Shown: positions 1 to 6,610, numbered from the stretch's first letter. The stretch is DNA of 6,834 nucleotides from Desulfocapsa sulfexigens (GCA_020721165.1 DYNG01000041.1:1-6834), one strand, 5' to 3'. Made by a program: numbers and translations. Notes: generated from the sequence alone by a model not told the origin.

Positions 1-1
1 A

Positions 2-223
2 ATATACATCGAGCGCGGGGATCTTTATCTGTCCTGCGGGCAGTATAAAGAGGCGGTTGCAGATTTTAAAAAAGCGGTCACAATGAATAACGACCCATCT
101 TTCAGTGTGCGGTTGGCCAACGCCGTCAGAATTCAAGACTCTCCAACCCAGGCCTTGCTTTCCAAAACACCACACAGAGCAGCTTCTTTGCTATGGAAAA
201 TCTTGAATAAAATCAGTCTATAG
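2..223 (+). CDS. TPR-repeat protein, C-terminal fragment (5' end outside window)
   Basis: The frame is open from the first bases to a TAG at 221-223 and gives the last 73 residues of a longer protein. Residues 5-33 of the fragment fit one tetratricopeptide repeat: GDLYL, then GQYKEAVADF, AVTMNN and a closing DP match the Gly-8/Tyr-11/Gly-15/Ala-20/Phe-24/Ala-27/Pro-32 pattern. The last 40 residues have no clear repeat and end in a basic, hydrophobic helix-like tail (LLWKILNKISL). TPR units are protein-protein scaffolds. In polysaccharide loci they may sit alone or be fused to glycosyltransferase or sulfotransferase domains, but nothing of the upstream part is visible, so no activity can be given. 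By hand count GC is about 49%, clearly above the AT-rich DNA that follows, so it may not share a transcript with the next gene. The frame and TPR call are good; the full function is unknown. Confidence 0.75.
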   Translation: MYIERGDLYLSCGQYKEAVADFKKAVTMNNDPSFSVRLANAVRIQDSPTQALLSKTPHRAASLLWKILNKISL

Positions 224-303
224 AAATAACAAACGCATTATCCATTTAATAAATCTTAAAAATCAATCTATTATAAAATATCTTAACAATTACAGTAACA
301 CAT

Positions 304-1113
304 ATGAATATCAGTAAAAAATTAAAAAATAAAATTTGCAAGTATCTCTGTACCACAAAAAATAGCAATGAGCCACAGTCAATTCAGAATTCTAAAGAAA
401 AAAATCTAGGCTCGTCCAATTGCTCATTCATGTCGCTGCTCAACGAATACGGGGTTTTAAATTCTTCCAAAGACCTCACCGATGAACAAAAAAGAACGAT
501 ATCCATTTGGTTCGATTTTAAGGAACGGGCAGAGGTAGCGATGATTGTTGCACAGTTTTACCCAGGTGGAGATTACTTTGAATTTGGAAGCGAAGGAACA
601 GGAACATTACGGAATTTTCTTACCTCCTTTGACCTGACCGATCGAATTAATGCTTTTCCGGACATGCGGTTTTATGCCTTCGACATTTTCGGCGACATGA
701 CAGGGGCAACCGGAGACCACTCCTATTTTGAAAGTTGGAATGATCCAAACAATGACCGTTATGAAGCCGCACAAAGGTATGTCAAACAGCACGGTCTATT
801 TGAGGATAAGGTTTATCTTGTAAAAGGTTTCTTTAGTAAAACATTAACACCGACTTTTAAAAAAAATCATCTTAGCGAAGGGCGACGGATTGGATTTGCT
901 TTTCTTGATTGTAACATTACTAATTCTTATCGTGAAGTGTTTCACTTTCTGGAAGATTGTCTAACTGATAAAGCTTTTATTTACATGGATGAATACTTCT
1001 GTAATCCGGATGTTCCAAAAATGTTCTCCGGTTTTATTGATCAACAATCACTTAAATCGTATTATGTTAGAAATGCAGGTGCATTTGGTGCTTTGTTTCA
1101 AATATATAGGTAG
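304..1113 (+). CDS. TylF/MycF-like SAM-dependent methyltransferase (probable O-methyltransferase)
   Basis: A 269-residue protein resembling the macrocin O-methyltransferase (TylF, PF05711) group, which uses SAM and Mg2+ to methylate sugar hydroxyls and is common in polysaccharide loci. The first 42 residues are Lys/Asn/Ser-rich and probably disordered. The core shows a SAM motif at residues 91-100 (YFEFGSEGTG), an acidic strand end at 123-130 (FYAFDIFG, D127), then a YVKQHGLFEDKVYLVKGFF block (159-177) that matches the TylF segment before the metal site. D202 (FLDCN) and D229/E230 (MDEYF) sit 27 residues apart, the spacing I recall for the MycF Mg2+ ligands, but with DE in place of DD. The ATG at 304 has no Shine-Dalgarno motif; the next in-frame ATG (430, residue 43) would still keep the whole core. 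The gene stands alone between gaps of 80 and 86 bp and is AT-rich. Family call is fairly firm; substrate is unknown. Confidence 0.75.
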   Translation: MNISKKLKNKICKYLCTTKNSNEPQSIQNSKEKNLGSSNCSFMSLLNEYGVLNSSKDLTDEQKRTISIWFDFKERAEVAMIVAQFYPGGDYFEFGSEGTGTLRNFLTSFDLTDRINAFPDMRFYAFDIFGDMTGATGDHSYFESWNDPNNDRYEAAQRYVKQHGLFEDKVYLVKGFFSKTLTPTFKKNHLSEGRRIGFAFLDCNITNSYREVFHFLEDCLTDKAFIYMDEYFCNPDVPKMFSGFIDQQSLKSYYVRNAGAFGALFQIYR

Positions 1114-1199
1114 CTCATAAAAATCACTATGCAACAGTTGTGCATCACATATCATGTAGTCTAAGTGAATAGCTATTTCTATAAATCCCATTTTAAAAT

Positions 1200-1874
1200 A
1201 TGAACAAAACAAAAGAAACCCAATACCAATTTCTTCTGAATCGAGATTGTGCGCAATTCGGTTTGATGAGTAGCCAAGTATGGCAGGATGATCCGCGGCG
1301 GTTGTGTTTTCTCCTGTCGCGCTACAAGTTCGTCGCCAAAATGCTTCGGGGTAAGAAAAATGTTTTAGAGGTGGGTTGCGCTGACGGCTTTGGTTCGAGG
1401 GTGGTCAAACAGGAAGTTGAGCGCCTTACGGCGGTGGACTTCGATCCGATATTTATTGAGGATGCGAAAGGAATTAGCGACGAACGATGGTCAGTGGAAT
1501 TCAAAACCCACAACATGCTGGAAGGTCCCGTAATTGCTTTGCCTAAGTTCGATGCCTGCTACTGTTGCGATGTGATCGAACACATCGATCCTTCAGACGA
1601 GGATATTTTTATTAGTAACCTTTGCGAGTCTCTCACAGAGAATGGCATCGCAATCGTCGGGAGTCCTTCACTGGAATCTCAAGTTTATGCATCGCTCCCC
1701 AGCAAAGAGGGGCATGTGAATTGCAAAACAGCGGATGGCTTGCGTGATCTCATGGGCAGGCACTTTGTGAATGTTCTTCTTTTCTCCATGAATGATGAGG
1801 TTGTGCACACAGGCTTCTCTCCCATGGCGCACTACCTTTTTGCGATAGGAACAGGCAAACTAAACATCTCATGA
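1200..1874 (+). CDS. Class I SAM-dependent methyltransferase (Methyltransf_11/23 type)
   Basis: A 224-residue cytoplasmic Rossmann-fold methyltransferase. Motif I is at residues 55-65 (VLEVGCADGFG), the acidic SAM-ribose residue is D80 (LTAVDFDP), the post-II motif is at 122-129 (CCDVIEHI), and the motif III strand is at 150-156 (IAIVGSP). The N-terminal stretch FGLMSSQVWQDDPRR (20-34) is reminiscent of small methyltransferases in LPS and capsule clusters. It has no transmembrane segment or extra domain, and its length is normal for a single-domain enzyme. The likely role is methylation of a sugar or glycan intermediate, but neither acceptor nor atom can be read from sequence. It opens the compact gene run: its TGA overlaps the ATG of the next methyltransferase by 4 bp (ATGA at 1871-1874), so the two are likely translationally coupled. 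GC is near 50%, higher than the gene upstream. There is no Shine-Dalgarno motif before the ATG, which lies in an AT-rich stretch. Confidence 0.85.
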   Translation: MNKTKETQYQFLLNRDCAQFGLMSSQVWQDDPRRLCFLLSRYKFVAKMLRGKKNVLEVGCADGFGSRVVKQEVERLTAVDFDPIFIEDAKGISDERWSVEFKTHNMLEGPVIALPKFDACYCCDVIEHIDPSDEDIFISNLCESLTENGIAIVGSPSLESQVYASLPSKEGHVNCKTADGLRDLMGRHFVNVLLFSMNDEVVHTGFSPMAHYLFAIGTGKLNIS

Positions 1875-3007
1875 AAACCGTTAATTCAATGTGTCACTCT
1901 TGCGGCGGGCGTGTCCGGGAAGTCCTAGACTATCAACTCTTGCGCCGGGTTACCTCAGACTGCAAACCGATGCCTGAAGGCGGCCGGAAGGGGGTGTGTG
2001 ATCGTTGTGGTCTTGTTCAGTCGATCATCACTGAGGAATGGAACCAAGCATGCCATGAAATCTATACGAACTACTCGGTTTACTATCAGAGTGGGGGAAG
2101 CGAGCAGGCGGTCTTCTCTCCTGGTTCGGCACAGGGAATGACAAGGTCCCATAGAATCCTCGCGCAAACCAAGGGCATACTCGGCTTGCAAGCTTGTGGA
2201 AAAGCACTGGATGTGGGCTGTGGGAACGGGAACTTCCTTAAAGCATTTTCATCCCTTTATCCCGAATGGAAATTATCCGGATGTGAGTATAATGACATTT
2301 ATCGCGAAGATATTCTTGCGATATCCGGTATCGAAGCGTTTTATGAAGGTGGTATAGACAGTCTCACGGGGCGCTACGATTTTATTTCGCTGATCCATGT
2401 GCTAGAACATATTGAAAATCCCATCCGTTTTTTGCGGAATGTCACTTCTCTGCTAGATGAGCAAGGCATCTTACTCATCGAGGTGCCGTTTTATATGGAC
2501 AACCCGTTCGAACTTCTCATCGCCGACCATGCCTCGCATTTTGACGAAAGTTCGATGCTTGGTGTTTTGGCTGCGGCTGGTCTGGCCCCGGTCAGTATTT
2601 CGACCCGAGCCGTTTCCAAGGAAATGACTGTCGTAGCCACACGCCAAGACCAAGCGACGGATTCTGAAAAGCCTATCAAGGAAAAACGCCTCCCTCTTGC
2701 GAGGGCTGTGTCGAGTCTCTTGGACTTTCGGAACCGAGCTTTGAACTGCAGAAGAACATCGGATGAATTAGCGATTTTCGGCACTTCAATCGGAGGTACA
2801 TGGATTTGCTCGGAACTCGAAAATCATGTCGATTATTTTGTGGATGAAGATCCTATTCGAATCGGGAGAACTCACATGGGAAAGCCCATACGCTCGCTGA
2901 GCGACTTTAGGGCCGGGACATCCCTTTGCATTCCGCTGGCTCCCTGTTCGGCTCAGCCCTTGCTTACACGCTTACCAAAATCTGAAGTAGAACCTATTGT
3001 CCTATAA
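1871..3007 (+). CDS. Three-part sugar methyltransferase: Zn-binding, SAM and C-terminal Rossmann domains
   Basis: A 378-residue protein with the layout of NDP-sugar C-methyltransferases (TylC3/TcaB9 type; PF08421, SAM domain, PF08484). The N-terminal zinc site is C8-x2-C11 and C43-x2-C46 (CDRCGLVQ). The SAM domain has motif I at residues 112-122 (ALDVGCGNGNF), acidic E139, and HVLEHI at 176-181. The C-terminal part begins at AIFGTSIGG (301-309) and continues to VDEDP and GKPI (324-340), as in the PF08484 fold. Characterised members add a methyl group to carbon 3 of dTDP-4-keto-6-deoxy sugars. The region that should hold the catalytic YHEH motif reads LIADHASHF (216-224): the His appears kept (H220), Glu is Asp (D219), and the Tyr seems absent, so substrate or chemistry may differ. 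At 378 residues it is somewhat short for the family. It overlaps the upstream gene by 4 bp and is followed after 6 bp by the reductase. Architecture is secure; C- versus N- or O-methylation is not. Confidence 0.8.
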   Translation: MKTVNSMCHSCGGRVREVLDYQLLRRVTSDCKPMPEGGRKGVCDRCGLVQSIITEEWNQACHEIYTNYSVYYQSGGSEQAVFSPGSAQGMTRSHRILAQTKGILGLQACGKALDVGCGNGNFLKAFSSLYPEWKLSGCEYNDIYREDILAISGIEAFYEGGIDSLTGRYDFISLIHVLEHIENPIRFLRNVTSLLDEQGILLIEVPFYMDNPFELLIADHASHFDESSMLGVLAAAGLAPVSISTRAVSKEMTVVATRQDQATDSEKPIKEKRLPLARAVSSLLDFRNRALNCRRTSDELAIFGTSIGGTWICSELENHVDYFVDEDPIRIGRTHMGKPIRSLSDFRAGTSLCIPLAPCSAQPLLTRLPKSEVEPIVL

Positions 3008-3013
3008 CTTGAA

Positions 3014-3868
3014 GTGCAGACTTCGTCCATTGTTTTTGGTGTCTCCGGTTGCCTTGGATCGGCCATCTTTTCCCAGTTGAACAAAGCAGATCCAGGTTTC
3101 GTAACTGGCGCCTGTCGCAAGCCCGGCCAACATCAGATTCCTTTCGATCTGGGAAATCCCGCGAATTGGATGCTTCCAGATAAAATTCGCTATGGAGTGA
3201 TCGCGGCGGCTGCCACCAGCCGGGAATTCTGTGAAAATTATCCTACCGAGAGCAGGATGATAAATGTAGTCAATACACTGCGTCTGGCACGGGCGATTGA
3301 AGAAAGAGGGGGATGCGTTTTGTTCCTATCCACCAATCTCGTTTTTGACGGATCCAGACCCGACTTCATGCCTTGGGATTCCGTGGTTCCCCTTGACAAC
3401 TATGGCAAACAAAAAACTGAAGTAGAGGAATTTCTGCTTAGCAAGATCCCATCTGCCTTAATTGTTCGTTTAACAAAAGTATTTTACAATAATTTCCCAT
3501 TGTTTGAAAAATGGCGAAACGAGGCGGTAAGTGGCAGTTCCGTAAGCGCATTCAATAATATATCAGTGAGTCCTGTTTCTCCTCAATTTATAGCAAAAAA
3601 TGCTGTGAACCTTCTTGCGAATGGATCGACTGGAATTGTTCATCTATCAGGGAATATTTCAATAAGCTACTATGATTTAGCACATATGACATTAAGGAAA
3701 CATAACCTTTCCCAAGCGTTGGTTGCGCCGATTGATATGGAAAAGTCCTTAGAGCATGGAACGCTAGGCATCATTCCGAAAGCATCGGAGCCGATGGTTG
3801 AAGACTCGATATTAGTAGTAAATTCTGTTCTGGATGCGATGCGTGGAAATCATGCCGCCCTATTATGA
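3014..3868 (+). CDS. RmlD-like NAD(P)H-dependent sugar reductase (extended SDR)
   Basis: A 284-residue Rossmann-fold enzyme of the RmlD_sub_bind/SDR group; RmlD reduces dTDP-4-keto-6-deoxy sugars with NAD(P)H. The cofactor loop is GVSGCLG (residues 9-15). The AAAATS stretch (64-69) matches the usual NAA region, the catalytic Ser/Thr lies in LSTNLVFDG (105-113), and the YxxxK pair is Y130/K134 (YGKQK). The C-terminal half fits a substrate-binding domain, with PVSPQFIAKNAVNLL (187-201) and IVHLSG (208-213) as in RmlD relatives. The start is GTG at 3014, 6 bp after the previous stop and 8 codons before the glycine loop; no closer ATG fits. Placement after a sugar methyltransferase suggests reduction of the 4-keto group after methylation, which is inference. 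The stop overlaps the permease ATG by 4 bp. Hand counts give 50% GC over 3061-3420 but about 37% over 3421-3720, so composition changes within the gene. It could act on another keto-sugar or as an epimerase-reductase. Confidence 0.8.
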   Translation: MQTSSIVFGVSGCLGSAIFSQLNKADPGFVTGACRKPGQHQIPFDLGNPANWMLPDKIRYGVIAAAATSREFCENYPTESRMINVVNTLRLARAIEERGGCVLFLSTNLVFDGSRPDFMPWDSVVPLDNYGKQKTEVEEFLLSKIPSALIVRLTKVFYNNFPLFEKWRNEAVSGSSVSAFNNISVSPVSPQFIAKNAVNLLANGSTGIVHLSGNISISYYDLAHMTLRKHNLSQALVAPIDMEKSLEHGTLGIIPKASEPMVEDSILVVNSVLDAMRGNHAALL

Positions 3869-4653
3869 ATAAAATCTCTAAAGGCTTTATTGCAATTTGC
3901 CACGGTGGACAGATGATACACCTCTGGGCACTACTTGCTTGGGTGGAAATACGCCAACGCTATCGCAGGTCAAAAATCGGGCCATTCTGGCTGACAATTA
4001 CCATGGCATGCACAGTCGCAGGCATCGGACCTTTGTATGCGCTTTTATTCGGTATTAGAATTGAGAATTATCTTTTCTATTTGACTGTTGGTATGGTTGT
4101 TTGGAGTTTGATTAGCGGGATTGTTACAGATACAAGCAATTCCTTTATCTCATCTGAAGCATTGCTTAAAGAATTTGACTTGCCTGCCGCTCTTTTTATC
4201 TTCCGCTCTATTTACCGTAATTTCATAATATTTATGCATAATCTTGTGGTTGTGGCAGTAGTTTATCTTATTTATCCTGTTTCACTTGGAATTAGTCTTT
4301 TGACGGTTCCTTTGGCGTTATTTATGATTTTTTGGGCTGGAGTTTCCATCGGTAGTATCATGGCATTGCTTTGTGTGCGTTTTCGTGATGTTCAGCTTGT
4401 GATTGGAAATGTTCTACAGATTGTTTTCTTCATGACTCCGATCATGTGGAAACCATCCATGCTCGGTGAAAAGGCTTGGCTGCTTAATTTTAATCCTGTT
4501 TATGTTTTTCTTCAATCGGTTCGTGGCCCCCTAACGGGTGAAAGTGTTGATAGTTCTCTTTGGCTTGCAATGTTGGGAATCTGCTTATTCACAACGCTTG
4601 TTGCCTCATGGATGATGGGCGTCTATGGAAACCGTATGAGATATTGGTTGTAA
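3865..4653 (+). CDS. wzm: ABC-2 type polysaccharide exporter permease (Wzm-like)
   Basis: A 262-residue inner-membrane protein of the ABC-2 family that forms the channel half of a Wzm/Wzt (TagG, KpsM-like) glycan exporter. The cytoplasmic amphipathic N-terminus leads into WVEIRQRYRRSKIGPFWL (residues 26-43), the hallmark of this group before the first membrane helix. Six membrane segments can be drawn at about 41-63, 68-90, 118-138, 141-170, 175-194 and 231-253. The conserved loop VRFRDVQLVIGNVLQ with FFMTPIMW (171-195) precedes and spans helix 5, and NPVYVFLQSVRGPL (210-223) follows. Length is the normal 260 or so residues. The ATG overlaps the reductase stop by 4 bp and the ATPase gene starts 7 bp after the TAA, so both transporter subunits should be made together. 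It would move an undecaprenyl-linked glycan to the periplasmic face. Family identity is strong; which polymer it carries is not readable here. Confidence 0.92.
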   Translation: MNKISKGFIAICHGGQMIHLWALLAWVEIRQRYRRSKIGPFWLTITMACTVAGIGPLYALLFGIRIENYLFYLTVGMVVWSLISGIVTDTSNSFISSEALLKEFDLPAALFIFRSIYRNFIIFMHNLVVVAVVYLIYPVSLGISLLTVPLALFMIFWAGVSIGSIMALLCVRFRDVQLVIGNVLQIVFFMTPIMWKPSMLGEKAWLLNFNPVYVFLQSVRGPLTGESVDSSLWLAMLGICLFTTLVASWMMGVYGNRMRYWL

Positions 4654-4660
4654 TAAGATT

Positions 4661-5422
4661 ATGGCTCGAGTATTCGCTAAGTTAGTAAGCGTGGATTTTC
4701 CTGTTTACGATTCCAAACATCGCTCCCTGAAAAACGCTTTGGTTAGAACCATGACCGGAGGCTCTCTTTCGCAAGATACTAGCAATCATGTTATAGTTCA
4801 AGCGTTGCGGGAGATATCATTTGATTTTCAATCCGGTGCTCGGGTTGGTCTGATCGGGCACAACGGTTCCGGAAAAACAACGCTGCTGCGGGTTCTTTCT
4901 GGAGTTTACATTCCCACGAGAGGAGAGCTAAAGGTAGAGGGGAAGATTGCTACCATGATTAACCTAACGCTCGGGATGGACTTTGATCTTTCGGGTAGAG
5001 AGAACATCTTAATTCGAGGCAGCATCATGGGAATGAGCCGACAAGCCATTCGAAATGTCACTGAAGACATTATCGAATTTGCTGACTTAGGTGATTTTAT
5101 TGATCTTCCGATGCGGACTTACTCATCCGGTATGTCCATGAGATTGGCGTTTGCATTGGCAACCTGCGGAAACGCAGACATCATTCTTATGGATGAATGG
5201 ATGAGCGCAGGGGATGCTGACTTTCAGTCAAAAGCTGAAAAAAGACTTCTTACACACCTTAAAAAGGCTGAAATTGTATTTATTGCCTCCCACAATACTT
5301 CACTTGTAACTCAACAATGCAATTGGATCGTCCGCATGACTCATGGTCGCATAGATAAAATTGAGGCAAATATTCCGCGAATTGTGGCGAAACAAGAGCC
5401 TGTAGTAAATGGAAAAAAATAA
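4661..5422 (+). CDS. wzt: ABC polysaccharide exporter ATPase (Wzt-like, without C-terminal carbohydrate-binding domain)
   Basis: A 253-residue nucleotide-binding subunit that powers the permease encoded 7 bp upstream. The N-terminal VDFPVYDSKHRSLKNAL (residues 11-27) is typical of Wzt proteins. Walker A is GHNGSGKTT (66-74). The Q-loop region reads LTLGMDFDLSGRENI (102-116), the Wzt/TagH form LxLGxGF..LTGRENI with Met and Asp where Gly is common. The ABC signature is YSSGMSM (154-160), Walker B is IILMDE (174-179, D178/E179), the D-loop is SAGD (182-185) and the switch His is H211. The protein stops soon after the ATPase core, so it lacks the roughly 150-residue C-terminal domain by which Wzt of the E. 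coli O8/O9a kind recognises a capped chain end. That resembles exporters such as Klebsiella galactan or teichoic-acid types, where chain growth and export are coupled. Its last 14 bp overlap the next gene around a run of seven A residues (5413-5419). Confidence 0.92.
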   Translation: MARVFAKLVSVDFPVYDSKHRSLKNALVRTMTGGSLSQDTSNHVIVQALREISFDFQSGARVGLIGHNGSGKTTLLRVLSGVYIPTRGELKVEGKIATMINLTLGMDFDLSGRENILIRGSIMGMSRQAIRNVTEDIIEFADLGDFIDLPMRTYSSGMSMRLAFALATCGNADIILMDEWMSAGDADFQSKAEKRLLTHLKKAEIVFIASHNTSLVTQQCNWIVRMTHGRIDKIEANIPRIVAKQEPVVNGKK

Positions 5423-6566
5423 CAAGTCGCAAAATATAATTTTTCACTACATAGTTCCTGTCTGGGGTGAATTTTATAGTAGAATATTTATTGAATTAAG
5501 CATTCCATCCTTGCTTAGTGATAAAAATATCAATGCTAATCAAAACTCTCCACATGATAAGATAATCATTGCTACAACTTATCGTGATGCCTTATGGATG
5601 GAAGCCCAACCAATTTGGAATGAACTTCAGAGGGTTATATGTGTAGAAATATTGCTTATTGAGTTCCTAAATCAATATACCTCGGTCCATCATCGAATGA
5701 CAATGAGTTACTTTGAAGCAATGAGAATTCCTAGTTCTGGGATAGGGATATTATACCATATATATTTAACACCAGATAGCCTCTGGTCTAATGGTTCATT
5801 CTCGCAACTCAGATATCATGCAACAAATGGAGCGCTTGCAGTCTTAATATGTGGGCCTAGAGTTATTTATGAAAATGCATCTGAAATATTAAAGCATTTG
5901 CTAAAAAATAGAGATGCTAGTCACGGGTTCACTGCTAAGGAACTCCTTACCATAGTTCTTGATAATTTCCACCCGCTTTGTGTTGCTCAGGATTTTCTTG
6001 CTAACGATTTTTTAAATTCATGGCCTTCTAATATTTTCTTTTGGGGAGGTTCTGCCCATACTCTAGTTGCAAAATGCTTTCACTTGCATCCAGTGATGGT
6101 CGTTTCGCCGTCGGAGGAGTTGGTTTTTAAACCTAATGACACAATAGATGGGCATTATCTGGAAAAACTGAACATTCCTTTAGATAAATGTCATATTGTG
6201 GAAACTATTGATGATTTATTTTGTATAGAATTATCTCCTGCTAATCGAACATGGGGGCAAGGCTTAGCAAGTCCTTCTATTGATAAAGTAAAAGAATTTG
6301 CATGCTTGCATTTAGATTCTATGCACAGAGACTATTTTAGAAAAACATTAGTCTTTACTACTTTATCCAAGAACGATTTTAATTCGAATTCCCTTTTGCA
6401 AAAAATGCTGCTAGGAGTGGATCGTTTTACTGATGATGTGGTTAGTTCCTTTGGGGTTTTTAATAGGAGATATTATATGATTAAAGCCATTGCAAATAAG
6501 CTTCTAAAAAAAATCCTGAGGATCAATAAAAGAATGGTTGGGTCTTTTAGTAGATATATAAAGTAA
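5409..6566 (+). CDS. Uncharacterised protein of polysaccharide loci, possible glycosyltransferase
   Basis: A 385-residue, probably soluble protein that I cannot place in a characterised family. It opens with IIFHYIVPVWGEFYSRIFIELSIPSLL split as a strand (residues 10-20) and helix ending PSLL (33-36), like the first strand and helix of a nucleotide-sugar-binding fold. Other distinctive blocks are IIIATTYRD (52-60), TPDSLWSNGSF (121-131), a Gly-rich ALAVLICGPRV (142-152), FHLHPVMVVSP (224-234) and TIDGHYLE (245-252). I recall similar VWGExY...PSLL and FHLHP patterns in hypothetical proteins of bacterial glycan clusters, but no known activity. The PDSLWSNGS block might play the part of an acidic metal or nucleotide site (D123), which is speculation. 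The C-terminus (355-385) is strongly basic and could touch membrane lipids. It lies directly after the exporter ATPase with a 14 bp overlap and is AT-rich (36-37% in counted lines). No Shine-Dalgarno motif is clear; the first Met fits, as the conserved strand starts ten residues later. Confidence 0.6.
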   Translation: MEKNNKSQNIIFHYIVPVWGEFYSRIFIELSIPSLLSDKNINANQNSPHDKIIIATTYRDALWMEAQPIWNELQRVICVEILLIEFLNQYTSVHHRMTMSYFEAMRIPSSGIGILYHIYLTPDSLWSNGSFSQLRYHATNGALAVLICGPRVIYENASEILKHLLKNRDASHGFTAKELLTIVLDNFHPLCVAQDFLANDFLNSWPSNIFFWGGSAHTLVAKCFHLHPVMVVSPSEELVFKPNDTIDGHYLEKLNIPLDKCHIVETIDDLFCIELSPANRTWGQGLASPSIDKVKEFACLHLDSMHRDYFRKTLVFTTLSKNDFNSNSLLQKMLLGVDRFTDDVVSSFGVFNRRYYMIKAIANKLLKKILRINKRMVGSFSRYIK

Positions 6567-6610
6567 AACAGTTTGTTCCTTTCGATGTCTTAAAACATCC
6601 CTTTATTAGT

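Noticed and set aside
272..277. TATAAA as a possible -10 element before the gene at 304
   Set aside because: No -35-like hexamer lies at 16-18 bp spacing, and the whole leader is so AT-rich that such hexamers are common.
607..792. Minus-strand open frame inside the TylF-like gene
   Set aside because: It lies fully within a well-supported + strand gene and its translation shows no domain; the same holds for minus-strand frames at 1322-1516, 1955-2191, 2471-2653 and 2491-2784.
1129..1145. ATGCA / TGCAT inverted repeat in the 86 bp gap
   Set aside because: Only five pairs with a 7-base loop and no T-run; such short palindromes are expected by chance.
1180..1185. TATAAA as a possible -10 element before the operon at 1200
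   Set aside because: Position is plausible, but no -35 match is found at normal spacing, so it stays unproven.
1568..1587. Perfect 7 bp inverted repeat (CGATGTG / CACATCG) with a 6-base loop
   Set aside because: It lies inside the coding sequence for the conserved DVIEHI methyltransferase motif, so the symmetry is most simply a by-product of those codons, and no T-run follows.
6584..6599. 5 bp inverted repeat (GATGT / ACATC) with a 6-base loop just after the 385-residue gene
   Set aside because: The stem is short and AT-rich and there is no T-tract right after it, so a terminator cannot be supported; the next open frame also runs through it.
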